Notes under the pieces: generated by a model
Databases searched by the model: none
Told to the model about the DNA's origin: nothing
What the model saw: only the letters and a program-made list of their open reading frames with translations
In this document: positions 40,101 to 47,961 of the stretch, piece by piece
Position numbering within the stretch: the first letter of the stretch is position 1
How the letters are laid out: every line of letters begins with the position of its first letter
Source of the DNA: Melanopsichium pennsylvanicum
Lineage: Eukaryota > Basidiomycota > Ustilaginomycetes > Ustilaginales
NCBI GenBank assembly: GCA_900208305.1
Contig: OAPG01000002.1
Span: 1,116,001 to 1,180,000, forward strand
DNA length: 64,000 nt
Direction of reading: 5' to 3'
Position numbers and translations under genes: made by a program

Positions 40101-41059
40101 AGCGCACTTTCCTCACCTCGGGCTCGGATCATCTCGCCCTGCACAAAGATCAGCAAGAGCTCATCAAAGAGCTCGGCACCGCCATCGACGTGCAAGCCAC
40201 AGTGCTGTTCCGATGCATCCGTTTGCACGCACATATGTGCCCACCAGAGATGAAGCCGTTCCATGACACATTGGTGCGCTTTTTCGTGCAAAACTTTAGC
40301 GAGGAGATCTCTAGGCTGGAACTGGACATGAGAAAGCTGGATGGAGAGAACGGGAGGGTCGGATCTACGAGCTTGGAAAGGACGAGTGCGGTTGGTGGGG
40401 TTAGCGGGAGTGAGGAAGATGCGCGGAAGAGTCCGGAGAGGACCATGAGCAGGGGGTTCACCATGGTCATGGGTGCGATGGATCGTGCTGCCATCGGTAC
40501 TGGGTTCTCAGCGGCGGATGAGACCAGACAGGATCTTCAAAGTGGCGCACAGATGCGGCGTGGGGTGGTTGGTCAGTCCCCGTTGCAGAGGCACATTACA
40601 TTTTTGACCAGGAATCAGGCTGAATCATCGACGATGGCAAAGGAGACTAACGACGTGACCACAATTCCAGCAGCAGCAGCAGCAGCAGCAGCAGCCAGCA
40701 GCAGCGCGTTTACATTGACGAGATCCGAATCAGCAACCAGTGACATCCCTAATAACAGCGTTAATGTCGACCGCTCACAACCGAGCAAGGCCCTACCCTC
40801 CATTACCGAGGACATGCTGGGCGGGGTAGCAGGCATGCCCCCCACAGCAGCAGCGGCGATGATGTATGGGAAAAGCAAGAACTCCGAAAGCATGATCTAC
40901 AGCAAGCAGAGTATGAGCAGGCATGAGAGTAGTCACTCTATTCCAGACATGGGTTCAAGCAAAGGTGCTGCTGGCACCAGTGGTGGAGCATATGGGAAAC
41001 AGGGACCAGGTAGTCGATTCAGCAAGTTGATGGGTCGGAGGAAGGCAAGCAACTCATAG
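34187..41059 (+). CDS. DCK1: DOCK-family (Dck1/DOCK180-like) Rho/Rac guanine nucleotide exchange factor
   Basis: A single 2290-residue frame from ATG 34187. DOCK proteins activate Rac/Cdc42 GTPases in partnership with ELMO and control polarity. An SH3-like N-terminus (about 35-125: DEVYAFEQLGHTDVSWYRGYV) is followed by the lipid-binding DHR-1/C2 region near 600-880 (DVVFPGDTRNEAYIKLWSGEF). The catalytic DHR-2 domain runs about 1680-2045. It starts with FVDPISDLDLPRQSHFARKE, then GQAWEISVDICRELAQQYE, ERAFPGYFRVAYYG and FRVAYYGQEWPPSLQNKMFVYRG, which match the conserved strands of DHR-2. The C-terminus (after 2045) is disordered and has a GCA-repeat-encoded Ala run near 40667-40695. It sits between two transposon islands. 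Confidence 0.9.
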   Translation: MASTSSYRRWEPLPKILYGLATHPFSPETEVLESSTVPLESLPAEVVRNLQENLIALELGDEVYAFEQLGHTDVSWYRGYVVSTNRLPSTATSVNSLSDYSTFHALGQDSNTTVTEEPQVYVGVFPTTHVHIREQLDDAEMRLASVYEHAKDLGVVGATGPLLRQRSHMETLPELDESSSQPSSPNQPSTVQLASIEARIQEIGTNGQIVERPPPPLPSLKCGDETLPGAHEPLVDEIACALREWSALMYNYLGQRDYDLLNTVKDQIEVLYMARKQLLAQTLSAEEVSKLRRECVARLVKGNVAQGLDVIVRHPARGGLVDFDINSKDADPDSWVSGIRLFALQAALAYVDQQDESSSATAPGGMDLSASNAFGITSPTTGSAGVLAGISSDFARPGLAGRQGSVSTLHRGRLNSVVSANAQGSNDNTAGSSAAKYFHVFTDVRAFVATPCTAGEMVELYFSLYNRAESRFLTEEFCVILNHRGVPARGAGGPFGKMHALFTELSTSDMQDLNIVCRIVRSGGMRMGDIKATPLGAAGQDQLYDRTDSFADLSLANTPSFRSKRMIGDRSFRRPFGCAVLELGQHHHFQTDVASSSAMREHTMPIFVPVNEAAFSTLHQDIIASRTREFEKSPRADMLAINVKVFYGDTAAVIRENPSLLQDTPPTARLGFPDVVFPGDTRNEAYIKLWSGEFYPPGSKMAGGSMRNVQVSAEVRTRDGRVVEDVISRGAGESLVTQFDSLVFYHQNAPTWGELIKLQLPHDIMEDCHIFFSFRHRSSKEERGSAAANNGASGGSGSQPSSAAAMSRPFAYGYLPLFESNRAFIPDGSHTLFLWRTSRPPAKIGPDLYFNLPPVITAGRSPNDVIPAQFASTVQPLRDILTLRTFLVSTKYSQNDVLLKLLNWERLLAEDFEELRSVLNKFTFVGEVEIVKFLRDIFDSLFGIATNSRNGHGELDDLIFNSLVNVLGIVQDRRFNNFRATLDVYIERHFKFTTAHNKLITSMSKLMADPSRPDTSKDLRAAIKVWPYLFKFVIQSRENQRGDRDVGGGAVLDHLEAGFKRELEGLLRSINLLMSATKPSSIIGTQTLALQHFAGILPDLARVFTTDELVRTATAFADSVFITKGKMVIWKLLHILQLTQGPLFEEQASRSQMIPSMVRWIGPHLGPYDETAHTPPKAHENARDAARVAWLEAARLAVTILAVILDRLQMSLAADPEETSNDVRGARGIGRQEQDDVDYLLSMMPKLLETYRELSSRATTRAVERHRSPSTTPSPVPVIFPSSYPFPLVAKRPQGNASVVSGPSSRRNRRRDRTEFLNCGLVEISAVLMVLIVLSPRKHLSSFLDEERDLGGDERMAKILFDFFEVATSVLSYEAFPSTWLNLNIFSHQMLLKMADPLASVMVRHFIPAAEQSETFDTALWRSCLTMLLTLLSSDQLVIEQFKPQRRRAVWRLAGDIRGKGAQIFAKLWTSIGWPEKSNDNSHDDQASQTDETMNTGGFQVQFVPSLVEPVLELCLSHHDELRTCAVRVLATMITSEWHLNGDFAVIEAEIIDKLDILFMTHTKGDEISRAFFIGQLRALFDNPNVDAALREQVNACLLSVNRFLDLLLSVRSLPLEEGYEDDRIAGTLKLLGFLRQANRVSAFSTHVLRLVNLHLENHNYVEAALTLKLHADLHSWDMDSFVDPISDLDLPRQSHFARKETLYMLILDYLSKGQAWEISVDICRELAQQYEYRSVNYVRLAEVLQHQAKLYQRIAMEERAFPGYFRVAYYGQEWPPSLQNKMFVYRGHDWEKFAAFCDRLHAKHSKATLIKSAAVPEEEVRLAQGQFLQVTAVLPEPDRSKDVFTNPEVPHTVRSYYENSGTDLFSFVRPLEKSGAAAAEQWVEKTYLRCEDAFPTVLRRSEVAEVYVVEISPLEKALEDVKSKTTELETLEKKYLAIRKVSNGKINTNRLSMALNSAVDTPSDGGVPFYKRTFLTSGSDHLALHKDQQELIKELGTAIDVQATVLFRCIRLHAHMCPPEMKPFHDTLVRFFVQNFSEEISRLELDMRKLDGENGRVGSTSLERTSAVGGVSGSEEDARKSPERTMSRGFTMVMGAMDRAAIGTGFSAADETRQDLQSGAQMRRGVVGQSPLQRHITFLTRNQAESSTMAKETNDVTTIPAAAAAAAAASSSAFTLTRSESATSDIPNNSVNVDRSQPSKALPSITEDMLGGVAGMPPTAAAAMMYGKSKNSESMIYSKQSMSRHESSHSIPDMGSSKGAAGTSGGAYGKQGPGSRFSKLMGRRKASNS

Positions 41060-41877
41060 AAACTGTAGCGTGCCTCAAGAGCTTTTCTCTGTACTGAATG
41101 AATCCATTACCAGATTGCAAGCAGAGATGAAGGTGCATTGTAGAGTGTCTGTGAAAATTTGCTATGACAAGCAACAAAGTGATGTTGAAAGAGTATTTAG
41201 TGGGTCAATAAGGAATGACAGCATTTGGGGTTGCTGTGAAAGGGGTCAGACAACAAGACATGCATGACAGAGCCAAATGCAGGAAACCCACCCAAGAGTT
41301 GTTCTCACATGCTGAGAAATGATTCATGATGAATGGCTTGGTTGGATTGCTCTGATTTTCTGACCGCATCAGTGATGCAACTGAATTCATTATACTTCCA
41401 ACTGATAGATGTGGTGCAACACTTGCTTGGTCATGGGCTCATCCACTCTACTATTCATACATCCAGTCTTTACCTTGCAAGTTGTTTCCAACATATCAGT
41501 ATTTAGTATATTGTCTGCTGCTGCAATTGTATGGTATTGCAGCAACCCAGTGTTTGTTTTCTTCCTGCCTGAAGGAGTTCAACATCACCAGCAATTGTCA
41601 GCACCTCTACTAATGCTACAGAACCTCAACTGCAGCAACACAACCTCAACTGTAGCCATTGACAACAGCAACAACAGCTTCTGGGCTCTCAGAAGAAGTT
41701 GTGCACCATAACCAATACCTGTATCAAGAACACTTGTGCAATGCAAAGGTTGTACATTATCCAGATGAGCCGCACTACCTCTGAATGGAGTGTTCACAGT
41801 GACTGGTCAGCTCAGTGCCTGTTAGAATGCACCAAGGGTCTTGTACTGCTGGTGCGGAGGAATGCTGGATGGCTTGG
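41060..41877. other. Gene-free stretch, possibly degenerate repeat DNA
   Basis: About 820 bp of AT-richer DNA with short, broken frames on both strands. I see no recognisable domain. Composition differs from the flanking GC-rich genes. It may be an old repeat relic. Confidence 0.3.
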
Positions 41878-42289
41878 TGTTAGTGCCCCACCAACCGTAG
41901 TCCAAAGAGTGGGCGCTTGGCCCCCCCCTCCCAATTGAGCAACCGTCGCAATCAAGCCACGACCCTCCTACCGTCCAACCGCGCCTGGCCCCTCCGTAAG
42001 CAGAATACGGCTGTTGGCAATCTAACATTGTAGCGCCGCGGTGGGAGGTAGTTACCGCAGTTGGCACGGGAGGTGATCAATAGTTCTTGGACCTTACCAC
42101 CCCGCCCCCGCCTGACATGAGGTTGCCTCCAGACCTCGTTGCATGTATTACTTAGTTAGCTCTACAGCAACGCAGTAGTGTGCTCTGACCCCCGACCGCC
42201 TGTGTTGCCCACGCCTACGACCTCTCCGTACCCGTAGACCCCATCCCGGCTGTAGCCGCCCGCGGTATCTAGACCCTACAGCCTTAACA
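41878..42289 (+). mobile_element. Solo LTR (412 bp) of subfamily B
   Basis: Begins TGTTAGTGCCCCACC and ends CAGCCTTAACA. Related along most of its length to the LTRs of the full element, with many substitutions and some indels, so older. Flanks CTTGG (41873-41877) and CATGG (42290-42294) differ at one base and may be an eroded 5-bp target duplication. Confidence 0.8.
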
Positions 42290-42323
42290 CATGGACGCTG
42301 CAGGATTCCCACAGGTTGCGTGG

Positions 42324-42516
42324 TGTTAAGGCTGTAGGGTCTAGATACCGCGGGCGGCTACAGCCGGGATGGAGGCTACGGGTACGGAGAGGTTGTAGGC
42401 GGGGCGACACAGGCGGTCGGGGGTCAGAGCACACTACTGCGTTGCTATAGAGCTAACTAAGTAATACATGCAACAAGGTCCGGAGGCAACCTCATGTCAG
42501 GCGGGGGCGGGGTGGT
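42324..42516 (-). mobile_element. Left half of a minus-strand LTR split by the full chromovirus
   Basis: Reads TGTTAAGGCTGTAGGGTCTAG, the reverse complement of an LTR end, and proceeds until the GTGGT at 42512-42516. The right half resumes at 50083. This half carries subfamily A-type differences (for example GGATGGAGGCTACGGG). It faces the LTR at 41878-42289 with a 34-bp spacer. Confidence 0.8.
42512..42516 (+). repeat. 5-bp target-site duplication, left copy
   Basis: GTGGT immediately before the 5' LTR, repeated at 50083-50087. Confidence 0.85.
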
Positions 42517-42947
42517 TGTTAGTGCCTACCAACCGGAGTCCAAAGAGGGGGTGCTCGGCCCCCCTCCCGATTGAGCGATCGTTGTGATCGGGCCCCGACC
42601 GACCCTCTCCGGACCCCTCGCGGCGGAGCGGTTGGCCTGACACGATCCTCCTACCGCCCAACCGCGGCTGGCCCCTCCGTACGTAGAATACGACCGTCGG
42701 CAACCTAACATTGTAACGCCGCGGTGGGAAGTGACCGATAGCTCCTGTACCTTACCACCTCGCCCCCCGCCTGACATGAGGTCGCCTCCGGACCTCGTCG
42801 CATGTATTACTTAGTTAGCTCTATAGCAACGCAGTAGTGTGCTCTGACCCCCGACCGCCTGTGTCGCCCCGCCTACGACCTCTCCGTACCCGTAGCCTCC
42901 ATCCCGGCTGTAGCCGCCCGCGGTATCTAGACCCTACAGCCTTAACA
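42517..42947 (+). repeat. 5' LTR of the chromovirus
   Basis: 431 bp, TG...CA with TGTTA/TAACA inverted ends. It contains GTCGCATGTA at 42797-42806, complementary to the PBS, which would mark the start of R (transcription start) if the element self-primes as Tf1 does. Confidence 0.92.
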
Positions 42948-42948
42948 T

Positions 42949-42958
42949 TACATGCGAC
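42949..42958 (+). promoter_or_regulatory. Self-complementary primer-binding site
   Basis: TACATGCGAC, one base after the LTR end. It is the exact reverse complement of 42797-42806 in the LTR (10 of 10). No match to the 3' end of the local tRNA-Lys is seen. This is the layout of self-priming Tf1/sushi elements, where the mRNA 5' end folds back as primer. Confidence 0.7.
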
Positions 42959-42986
42959 CTCCCCACGGGACGACGTCGTAACCAAG

Positions 42987-44222
42987 ATGAGTACACGCTC
43001 CAACCGACGAAACCAAACGGACGCCTCCCCCCAAGCGGAGGGAGACGCTCCCACCATTTCCCCCAGCGGAGACGAGCCCGCCAGCGTCGTTGCACCCTCG
43101 GGCAAACCGCCCGCCGCCCTGACCACCTTGGTCCAAGGGCAAGTGGATATCCTGGCGCTTCTGCGTGAAACCTCTGAACAACAGCGGCGCATTACCGCTC
43201 TGTTAGAGGCCGCCTTCTTCCCCAGGGAGGATCAACCTAGACCGGAGTCTTCCCAGCACTACCAAGGAGCAACCGCTGCCCAGGTTCCCCCGCCAACCGT
43301 AGCCCCCGTTTACGTGGAGGCCGCGCCCCGCGAGCCAGAGATTCGACTCCAGGCTCCGGAATGGGACGGCAGCCAAGACAAACTGGAGGACTTCTTGGAT
43401 CAATGCGAACTCAACTTCGAGGCTAATCCCTCCAAGTTTCCGACGGATGCCCGTCGCATCATGTTTGCCATCGGCAACATGACGGGCAAACCACGAACCC
43501 GCATTCGCAATGTGCGACAACAGGAGGGGGAGGATCCACCCTGGATGAACTCCTGGAGGGCCTTTTGCGCCGACCTCCGTTGCGTCCATGGCGATCCCGA
43601 CCCCAGCTACACCGCACGCCTCCAACTGAATGCCCTCCGCCAGAAGGGATCAGTATCGGAGCACGCGGCGGAGTTCATGTCGCTGACGGCCAAATCGCAC
43701 CTGACCGACCAGCAGCAGGCGTTGATGCTGTTTGAACAAAGCCTCCGGCCGCGCCTACGGGAAAAGCTCACCCACGTGCCGATGACCGACATCCGTGACT
43801 TCATCAACGCCGCCATTGTCACGGAGCGCCGGATGCAGGTGATACAGGAGGCCACAACAAGACCCACGGAGTCACAGCTGCGACACCGACCGCCCCTCCC
43901 AGCCGTGACGGCCAAACGAGAGCCCCCGGAGGGACCCCGCAAAATGGAACGACCTCCACTACCGGCCAAGGACCCTACGCGTGATGCGGCGGAACGCCTC
44001 CGCCAGCACCGACGGACCAACGGGCAGTGCTTCGGCTGCGGTGGCAGCGACCATTTGGCCCGTGACTGCCCGAAGGCGCCCCAAACACAAACTCTCCGGG
44101 CACATGCTATTTCATTCGACAACGATTCCGGGACTATACTCGTCAACCCCATGGATGACAGGTCAGCCTCCAACCCCGACAGCGACCTATCGGATTTGGA
44201 GGATCCCCCGGAGGGAAACTAA
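42987..44222 (+). CDS. Gag of the chromovirus
   Basis: 411 residues from ATG 42987 to TAA 44220-44222. The frame extends further upstream into the LTR, but this is the first ATG after it. The capsid-like segment (about 120-290) includes QAPEWDGSQDKLEDFLDQCE and FEANPSKFPTDARRIMFAI, typical of Ty3 Gag. A single zinc knuckle CFGCGGSDHLARDC (C-x2-C-x4-H-x4-C) is near residues 350-364 after a basic Arg/Pro-rich linker. The last codons GAG GGA AAC TAA form the slippery site. Product: virus-like-particle shell and nucleocapsid. Confidence 0.9.
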   Translation: MSTRSNRRNQTDASPQAEGDAPTISPSGDEPASVVAPSGKPPAALTTLVQGQVDILALLRETSEQQRRITALLEAAFFPREDQPRPESSQHYQGATAAQVPPPTVAPVYVEAAPREPEIRLQAPEWDGSQDKLEDFLDQCELNFEANPSKFPTDARRIMFAIGNMTGKPRTRIRNVRQQEGEDPPWMNSWRAFCADLRCVHGDPDPSYTARLQLNALRQKGSVSEHAAEFMSLTAKSHLTDQQQALMLFEQSLRPRLREKLTHVPMTDIRDFINAAIVTERRMQVIQEATTRPTESQLRHRPPLPAVTAKREPPEGPRKMERPPLPAKDPTRDAAERLRQHRRTNGQCFGCGGSDHLARDCPKAPQTQTLRAHAISFDNDSGTILVNPMDDRSASNPDSDLSDLEDPPEGN

Positions 44223-44257
44223 GGGTCGATGGGTTCCTTCGGTCCGAACCCATCGAC
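44213..44257 (+). promoter_or_regulatory. -1 ribosomal frameshift signal between gag and pol
   Basis: Slippery heptamer GGGAAAC at 44213-44219, in frame as G GGA AAC and directly followed by the gag stop TAA. After a 5-nt spacer, 44225-44236 (GTCGATGGGTTC) pairs perfectly with 44246-44257 (GAACCCATCGAC), a 12-bp stem with a 9-nt loop. Loop bases 44239-44245 are complementary to 44307-44313 (GGACCGA), so a pseudoknot is possible. The -1 frame reads straight into pol. Confidence 0.85.
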
Positions 44258-47200
44258 AACCTAAGCCAGCTCCGGGTGCTCGCCGCAGCATTCTGGGCAG
44301 CCCACCGGACCGACACTCCCGTCGTGGAGCAAGAGGGATCCGTTCTCCGGATCCATCAACACCCTACCTTACCAACCTACGAATGCTTGGTAAGCGTCGG
44401 CGACACGCAAGGCCTCGCCTTGCTCGATACCGGCGCCACCGCCTCTTTCATTACTCCCAAAATGGTCGCAACGGCCAACATTCCTACCCACTCCCTCCGT
44501 AAATCCGTCCACGCCACATTCCTCCAGGGCATGTCGGCCGCCATCAGTCGCCACGCGGCGGTGGATATCATCATCAACAACCACTGCATCACCTCACGCC
44601 ACCAACTCTTCATCACCCCCATGACCTCCCACGACGTGCTGTTGGGTATGGATTGGATCGAGGCCGCCAGGCCGGAGCCAAACTATACCCTCCGTACGTG
44701 GGACCTCCGGGTCCCCCACACCGTCACGGTGCCCTCCAACCCCAAACTCGAAAGGAACGAACTCCACAACTTGGTCGGCCGGCAACAGCTGGTCTCCACT
44801 GAGGAGGACCTGCTGGTCCTCCCAGAACCGGAAGAGGAGCTACTGCCCCTCCGAGCTTCCGCGACCGACCTCGCCGTCCTACCGCCAGAGTACCGCGAGT
44901 ACGCCGACGTCTTCGACGCCGAGAGGGCCGACCAATTGCCTCCCCACCGCCCACACGACCATGAGATCAACCTGGAGGCTGGCAAAACCCCTCCCTACGG
45001 CGCACTCTACTCCCTGTCGCACCGCGAACAAGAGGAGCTCCGGAACTACCTCCGGAAGATGCAGGCCATTGGCTTCATCCAACCGTCGAGTAGCCAAGCT
45101 GCCGCGCCCCTCCTTTTTGTACCAAAGAAGGACGGTCGCCTCCGGCCGTGTGTGGACTACCGCGCCCTCAACGCCATCACCGTCAAGGATTGCTACCCGA
45201 TCCCCCTCATCTCCAAACACCTTGATTGGCTGGCGACAGCCAAGATATTCACTAAATTCGACCTGAAGGGTGCCTACAACCTCCTCCGGATCGCCCCCGG
45301 CCACGAATGGAAGACCGCATTCCGCACGCGCTACGGCAGCTACAAATACCTCGTCATGCCGTTCGGCCTCTGCAACGCTCCGGCGACCTTCCAACGGCTC
45401 ATGAACCACGTGCTGTCGGATCTCTTAGACGTGTCCGTCATCGTATATCTGGACGACATCCTAGTCTTCTCCGACAACGAGGCCGACCACCACCACCACG
45501 TCTGCCAAGTGTTAGATCGATTACGGAAGCATCAGCTGTATTGCGCTCCGGACAAATGCGAATTCCACACCGCCTCCGTCGAGTTCCTCGGCTACCTCGT
45601 CAGCCCCAACGGCCTCTCCATGGACCCGACCAAGGTCAGTACAGTCTTGGAGTGGCCGCCACCACAGTCGATCCGACAGATCCAAGTCTTCCTCGGATTT
45701 GCCAACTTCTACCGTCGCTTCATCCGCCACTATTCTCGTGTAGCGGCCCCCCTCACCGACCTCCTGAAAGGAGGAGCCTCCAGAAAGGTAGATCTGCCCC
45801 CGGAAGCAACGGCAGCCTTCAACCGGCTGAAGGAAGCGTTCACCTCTGCCCCTATCCTCCGGCACTTCTCTCCAACGCTCTACACCGTCGTCGAAACAGA
45901 CGCAAGCGATGCTGTGGTAGCCGCCGTGCTGTTGCAGTGGCACCCACAGCCGGGCGCCGACGCGAGCGCCGAGCCCAACAGCCGCTTGCATACCCTCCAT
46001 CCTGTGGCATACTGGTCGCGAAAAATGATCCCGGCGGAGCGTAACTACGAAATCCACGACAAGGAACTCCTGGCTATCGTAGACGCCTGCGGCGCTTGGA
46101 GACACTACCTCCATGGCCTCACCCGACCGTTCCTCATTTACACCAACCACCAGGCGCTCCAGTATTTTCAGACGAAGCGACAACTCAACCGTCGCCAAGC
46201 CCGCTGGCAAGCCGACCTGGCTGAGTTTGACTTTGTCCTCCACTACTGTCCGGGTAAGGAGGCCGTCCGCCCCGACGCTCTGAGTCGCCGGCACGACTTG
46301 TTCCCCAACGGACCGTCGCGCCCAGACCCCGCCAACCAAGCCACTCTCCTCCCTGCAAACTTGTTTGCAAGGGCAGCCGGCGTACACTCCTCGGACCCCC
46401 TGCCTACGGAGTGGATCAAAACCCTCCGGAAAGCGGCCAACCTCCCCCCAAACGTTGCCGTCCGCGATGGTGTCCCGTACACCACAGAGGGTCACGTCTA
46501 CCTGCCACCCCAATTACGGGACAAGGCACTCCACCTACTGCACGACCACCCTACGGCAGGACATCCTGGCCGCAAGACGACCCTCCATCTCATGCGTCAA
46601 CGTTTTTACTGGCCAACCATGGTGCAGGACACCGACAGCTATGTCGCCTCTTGCGCGGCCTGCCGACGGGCAAAACACCCCCGTCACAAACCCCACGGCT
46701 ACCTTCTCCCGTCGGTCCCTCCCGATCGGCCGTGGTCCACTATTACCATGGACCACATCACTGACCTCCCGCCCTCCCTTGCCAACGGCACCACCTACAA
46801 CTCCATTCTCGTAGTCGTCGACCGCCTCACCAAGTTTGTGGTCTTCATTCCTGCAAACAAAACTGATACGGCGGAGACCTTGGCGTACCAGCTCCACCGC
46901 TACGTCTTTTCATACTTTGGCCTCCCGGACACCATTGTATCTGACCGAGGAACCACGTTTGTAGCTTCCGTTTGGACGGAACTCCTCCGGGCCCTCCGGA
47001 TTAAAGGGTCTTACTCGTCGGCCTACCACCCTCAAACAAATGGCCAGACCGAGCAAGCCAACCAGACGTTGGAGTTGTTCCTCCGCTTCTATACGGCCTA
47101 CAACCACAGCGACTGGGCAACCCTCCTGCCGACAGCCCAGCTTGCGCTGAACCAAAGACCGTCGGCGACCACAACCATCGCCCCGGCTATAGCTTGCTTC

Positions 47201-47782
47201 ACATTTGCACCTCGGGCACACCCCTCCATCCCCCCGGCCACCTCCAACGTTCCGTCGGCGGATAAAGTGCGGGTGTGCCAGGACGCCATCGCCAAAGCTA
47301 ACCTTGCCGTCGCAAAGTGGTTTAACCGTCGCAGGAGCGACGTCTCGTTCCGCCGGGGGGACCTGGTGCTCCTCCGTACCAAGCACCTCCGCAGCGACCG
47401 ACCCTCCCACAAGCTCTCCAACCCCCTCGCCGGCCCGTTCAAAGTCGACGAGGTGATTAGCGACCGAGCCTACCAACTCCTCCTGCCTCCGTCGTGGAAG
47501 GTCCACCCCGTCTTTCACGTACAGATGCTGGAGCCATACCCCGACGGAGTCAGGGAGTCCAGCGACGCCCCCCAACCGACGACTCTGGAGGACGACTACG
47601 CCGATTTCGAAGTCGAGGGCGTATTGGACTCCCGCCGCCGCGCCGGACGCCTACAGTACAAGGTCTCCTGGGTAGGGTACCCCCCAAGCTGGGTCCCGGC
47701 GGAAGACGTGGACCGCGCCCCGGATCTGGTCGCTGCGTACCACACCGCAAACCCGACCAAGCCTGCCCCTACCCGGCGCTAG
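44219..47782 (+). CDS. Pol of the chromovirus: PR, RT, RNase H, integrase, chromodomain
   Basis: About 1187 residues, in the -1 frame relative to gag and without an ATG near its start, so made by frameshifting. Protease: LLDTGATASF. RT: KKDGRLRPCVDYRALN, FDLKGAYNLLRI, MPFGLCNAPATFQ, YLDD. RNase H: VETDASD, NYEIHDKELLAI, TNHQALQYF. Integrase: the HHCC zinc region (H...H in HDHPTAGHPG, then CAACRRAK), catalytic D/D/E in MDHI, SDRGTTF and NGQTEQANQT. A GPY/F-type region (LAGPFKVDEV) is followed by a C-terminal chromodomain (YADFEVEGVLDSR...YKVSWVGYPPSW), which in chromoviruses targets integration to modified chromatin. All catalytic residues are present and no stop interrupts the frame. Confidence 0.93.
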   Translation, partial: LRVDGFLRSEPIDNLSQLRVLAAAFWAAHRTDTPVVEQEGSVLRIHQHPTLPTYECLVSVGDTQGLALLDTGATASFITPKMVATANIPTHSLRKSVHATFLQGMSAAISRHAAVDIIINNHCITSRHQLFITPMTSHDVLLGMDWIEAARPEPNYTLRTWDLRVPHTVTVPSNPKLERNELHNLVGRQQLVSTEEDLLVLPEPEEELLPLRASATDLAVLPPEYREYADVFDAERADQLPPHRPHDHEINLEAGKTPPYGALYSLSHREQEELRNYLRKMQAIGFIQPSSSQAAAPLLFVPKKDGRLRPCVDYRALNAITVKDCYPIPLISKHLDWLATAKIFTKFDLKGAYNLLRIAPGHEWKTAFRTRYGSYKYLVMPFGLCNAPATFQRLMNHVLSDLLDVSVIVYLDDILVFSDNEADHHHHVCQVLDRLRKHQLYCAPDKCEFHTASVEFLGYLVSPNGLSMDPTKVSTVLEWPPPQSIRQIQVFLGFANFYRRFIRHYSRVAAPLTDLLKGGASRKVDLPPEATAAFNRLKEAFTSAPILRHFSPTLYTVVETDASDAVVAAVLLQWHPQPGADASAEPNSRLHTLHPVAYWSRKMIPAERNYEIHDKELLAIVDACGAWRHYLHGLTRPFLIYTNHQALQYFQTKRQLNRRQARWQADLAEFDFVLHYCPGKEAVRPDALSRRHDLFPNGPSRPDPANQATLLPANLFARAAGVHSSDPLPTEWIKTLRKAANLPPNVAVRDGVPYTTEGHVYLPPQLRDKALHLLHDHPTAGHPGRKTTLHLMRQRFYWPTMVQDTDSYVASCAACRRAKHPRHKPHGYLLPSVPPDRPWSTITMDHITDLPPSLANGTTYNSILVVVDRLTKFVVFIPANKTDTAETLAYQLHRYVFSYFGLPDTIVSDRGTTFVASVWTELLRALRIKGSYSSAYHPQTNGQTEQANQTLELFLRFYTAYNHSDWATLLPTAQLALNQRPSATTTIAPAIACFTFAPRAHPSIPPATSNVPSADKVRVCQDAIAKANLAVAKWFNRRRSDVSFRRGDLVLLRTKHLRSDRPSHKLSNPLAGPFKVDEVISDRAYQLLLPPSWKVHPVFHVQMLEPYPDGVRESSDAPQPTTLEDDYADFEVEGVLDSRRRAGRLQYKVSWVGYPPSWVPAEDVDRAPDLVAAYHTANPTKPAPTRR

Positions 47783-47961
47783 GCACGGATACGAGCGACG
47801 GTCGCCGTCGGGAGACCCCCCGCCGGAACCAAAGCCCCTCCGGTCCCCGACCTCTTGGCTAGGAGACCCGGTCGGGCTCCCCTCACCCCCACTCCCACAC
47901 ACGGACACACACACACGCAAGCGACAGAAAAAACAAATGCATTCGAATAAGGGCCCCGGGG
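47783..47961. other. Spacer between pol stop and end of antisense gene
   Basis: 179 bp with a CA-rich stretch at about 47903-47930. Pol and the antisense gene converge here. No gene was seen. Confidence 0.4.

Noticed and set aside
41205..41390. 61-codon minus-strand frame after the DOCK gene
   Set aside because: Too short, no motif, in AT-rich degenerate DNA.
42948..42965. tRNA-primed PBS for the chromovirus
   Set aside because: No TGG-type match; the expected complement of the local tRNA-Lys 3' end is absent, while self-complementarity to the LTR is perfect over 10 bases.
42837..42986. Gag frame extended into the 5' LTR
   Set aside because: The frame is open but has no ATG there; the first ATG after the LTR and PBS is 42987.
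45521..46513. Long minus-strand frame across RT/RNase H
   Set aside because: Shadow of pol in GC-rich DNA; no domain, and pol is intact on the other strand.
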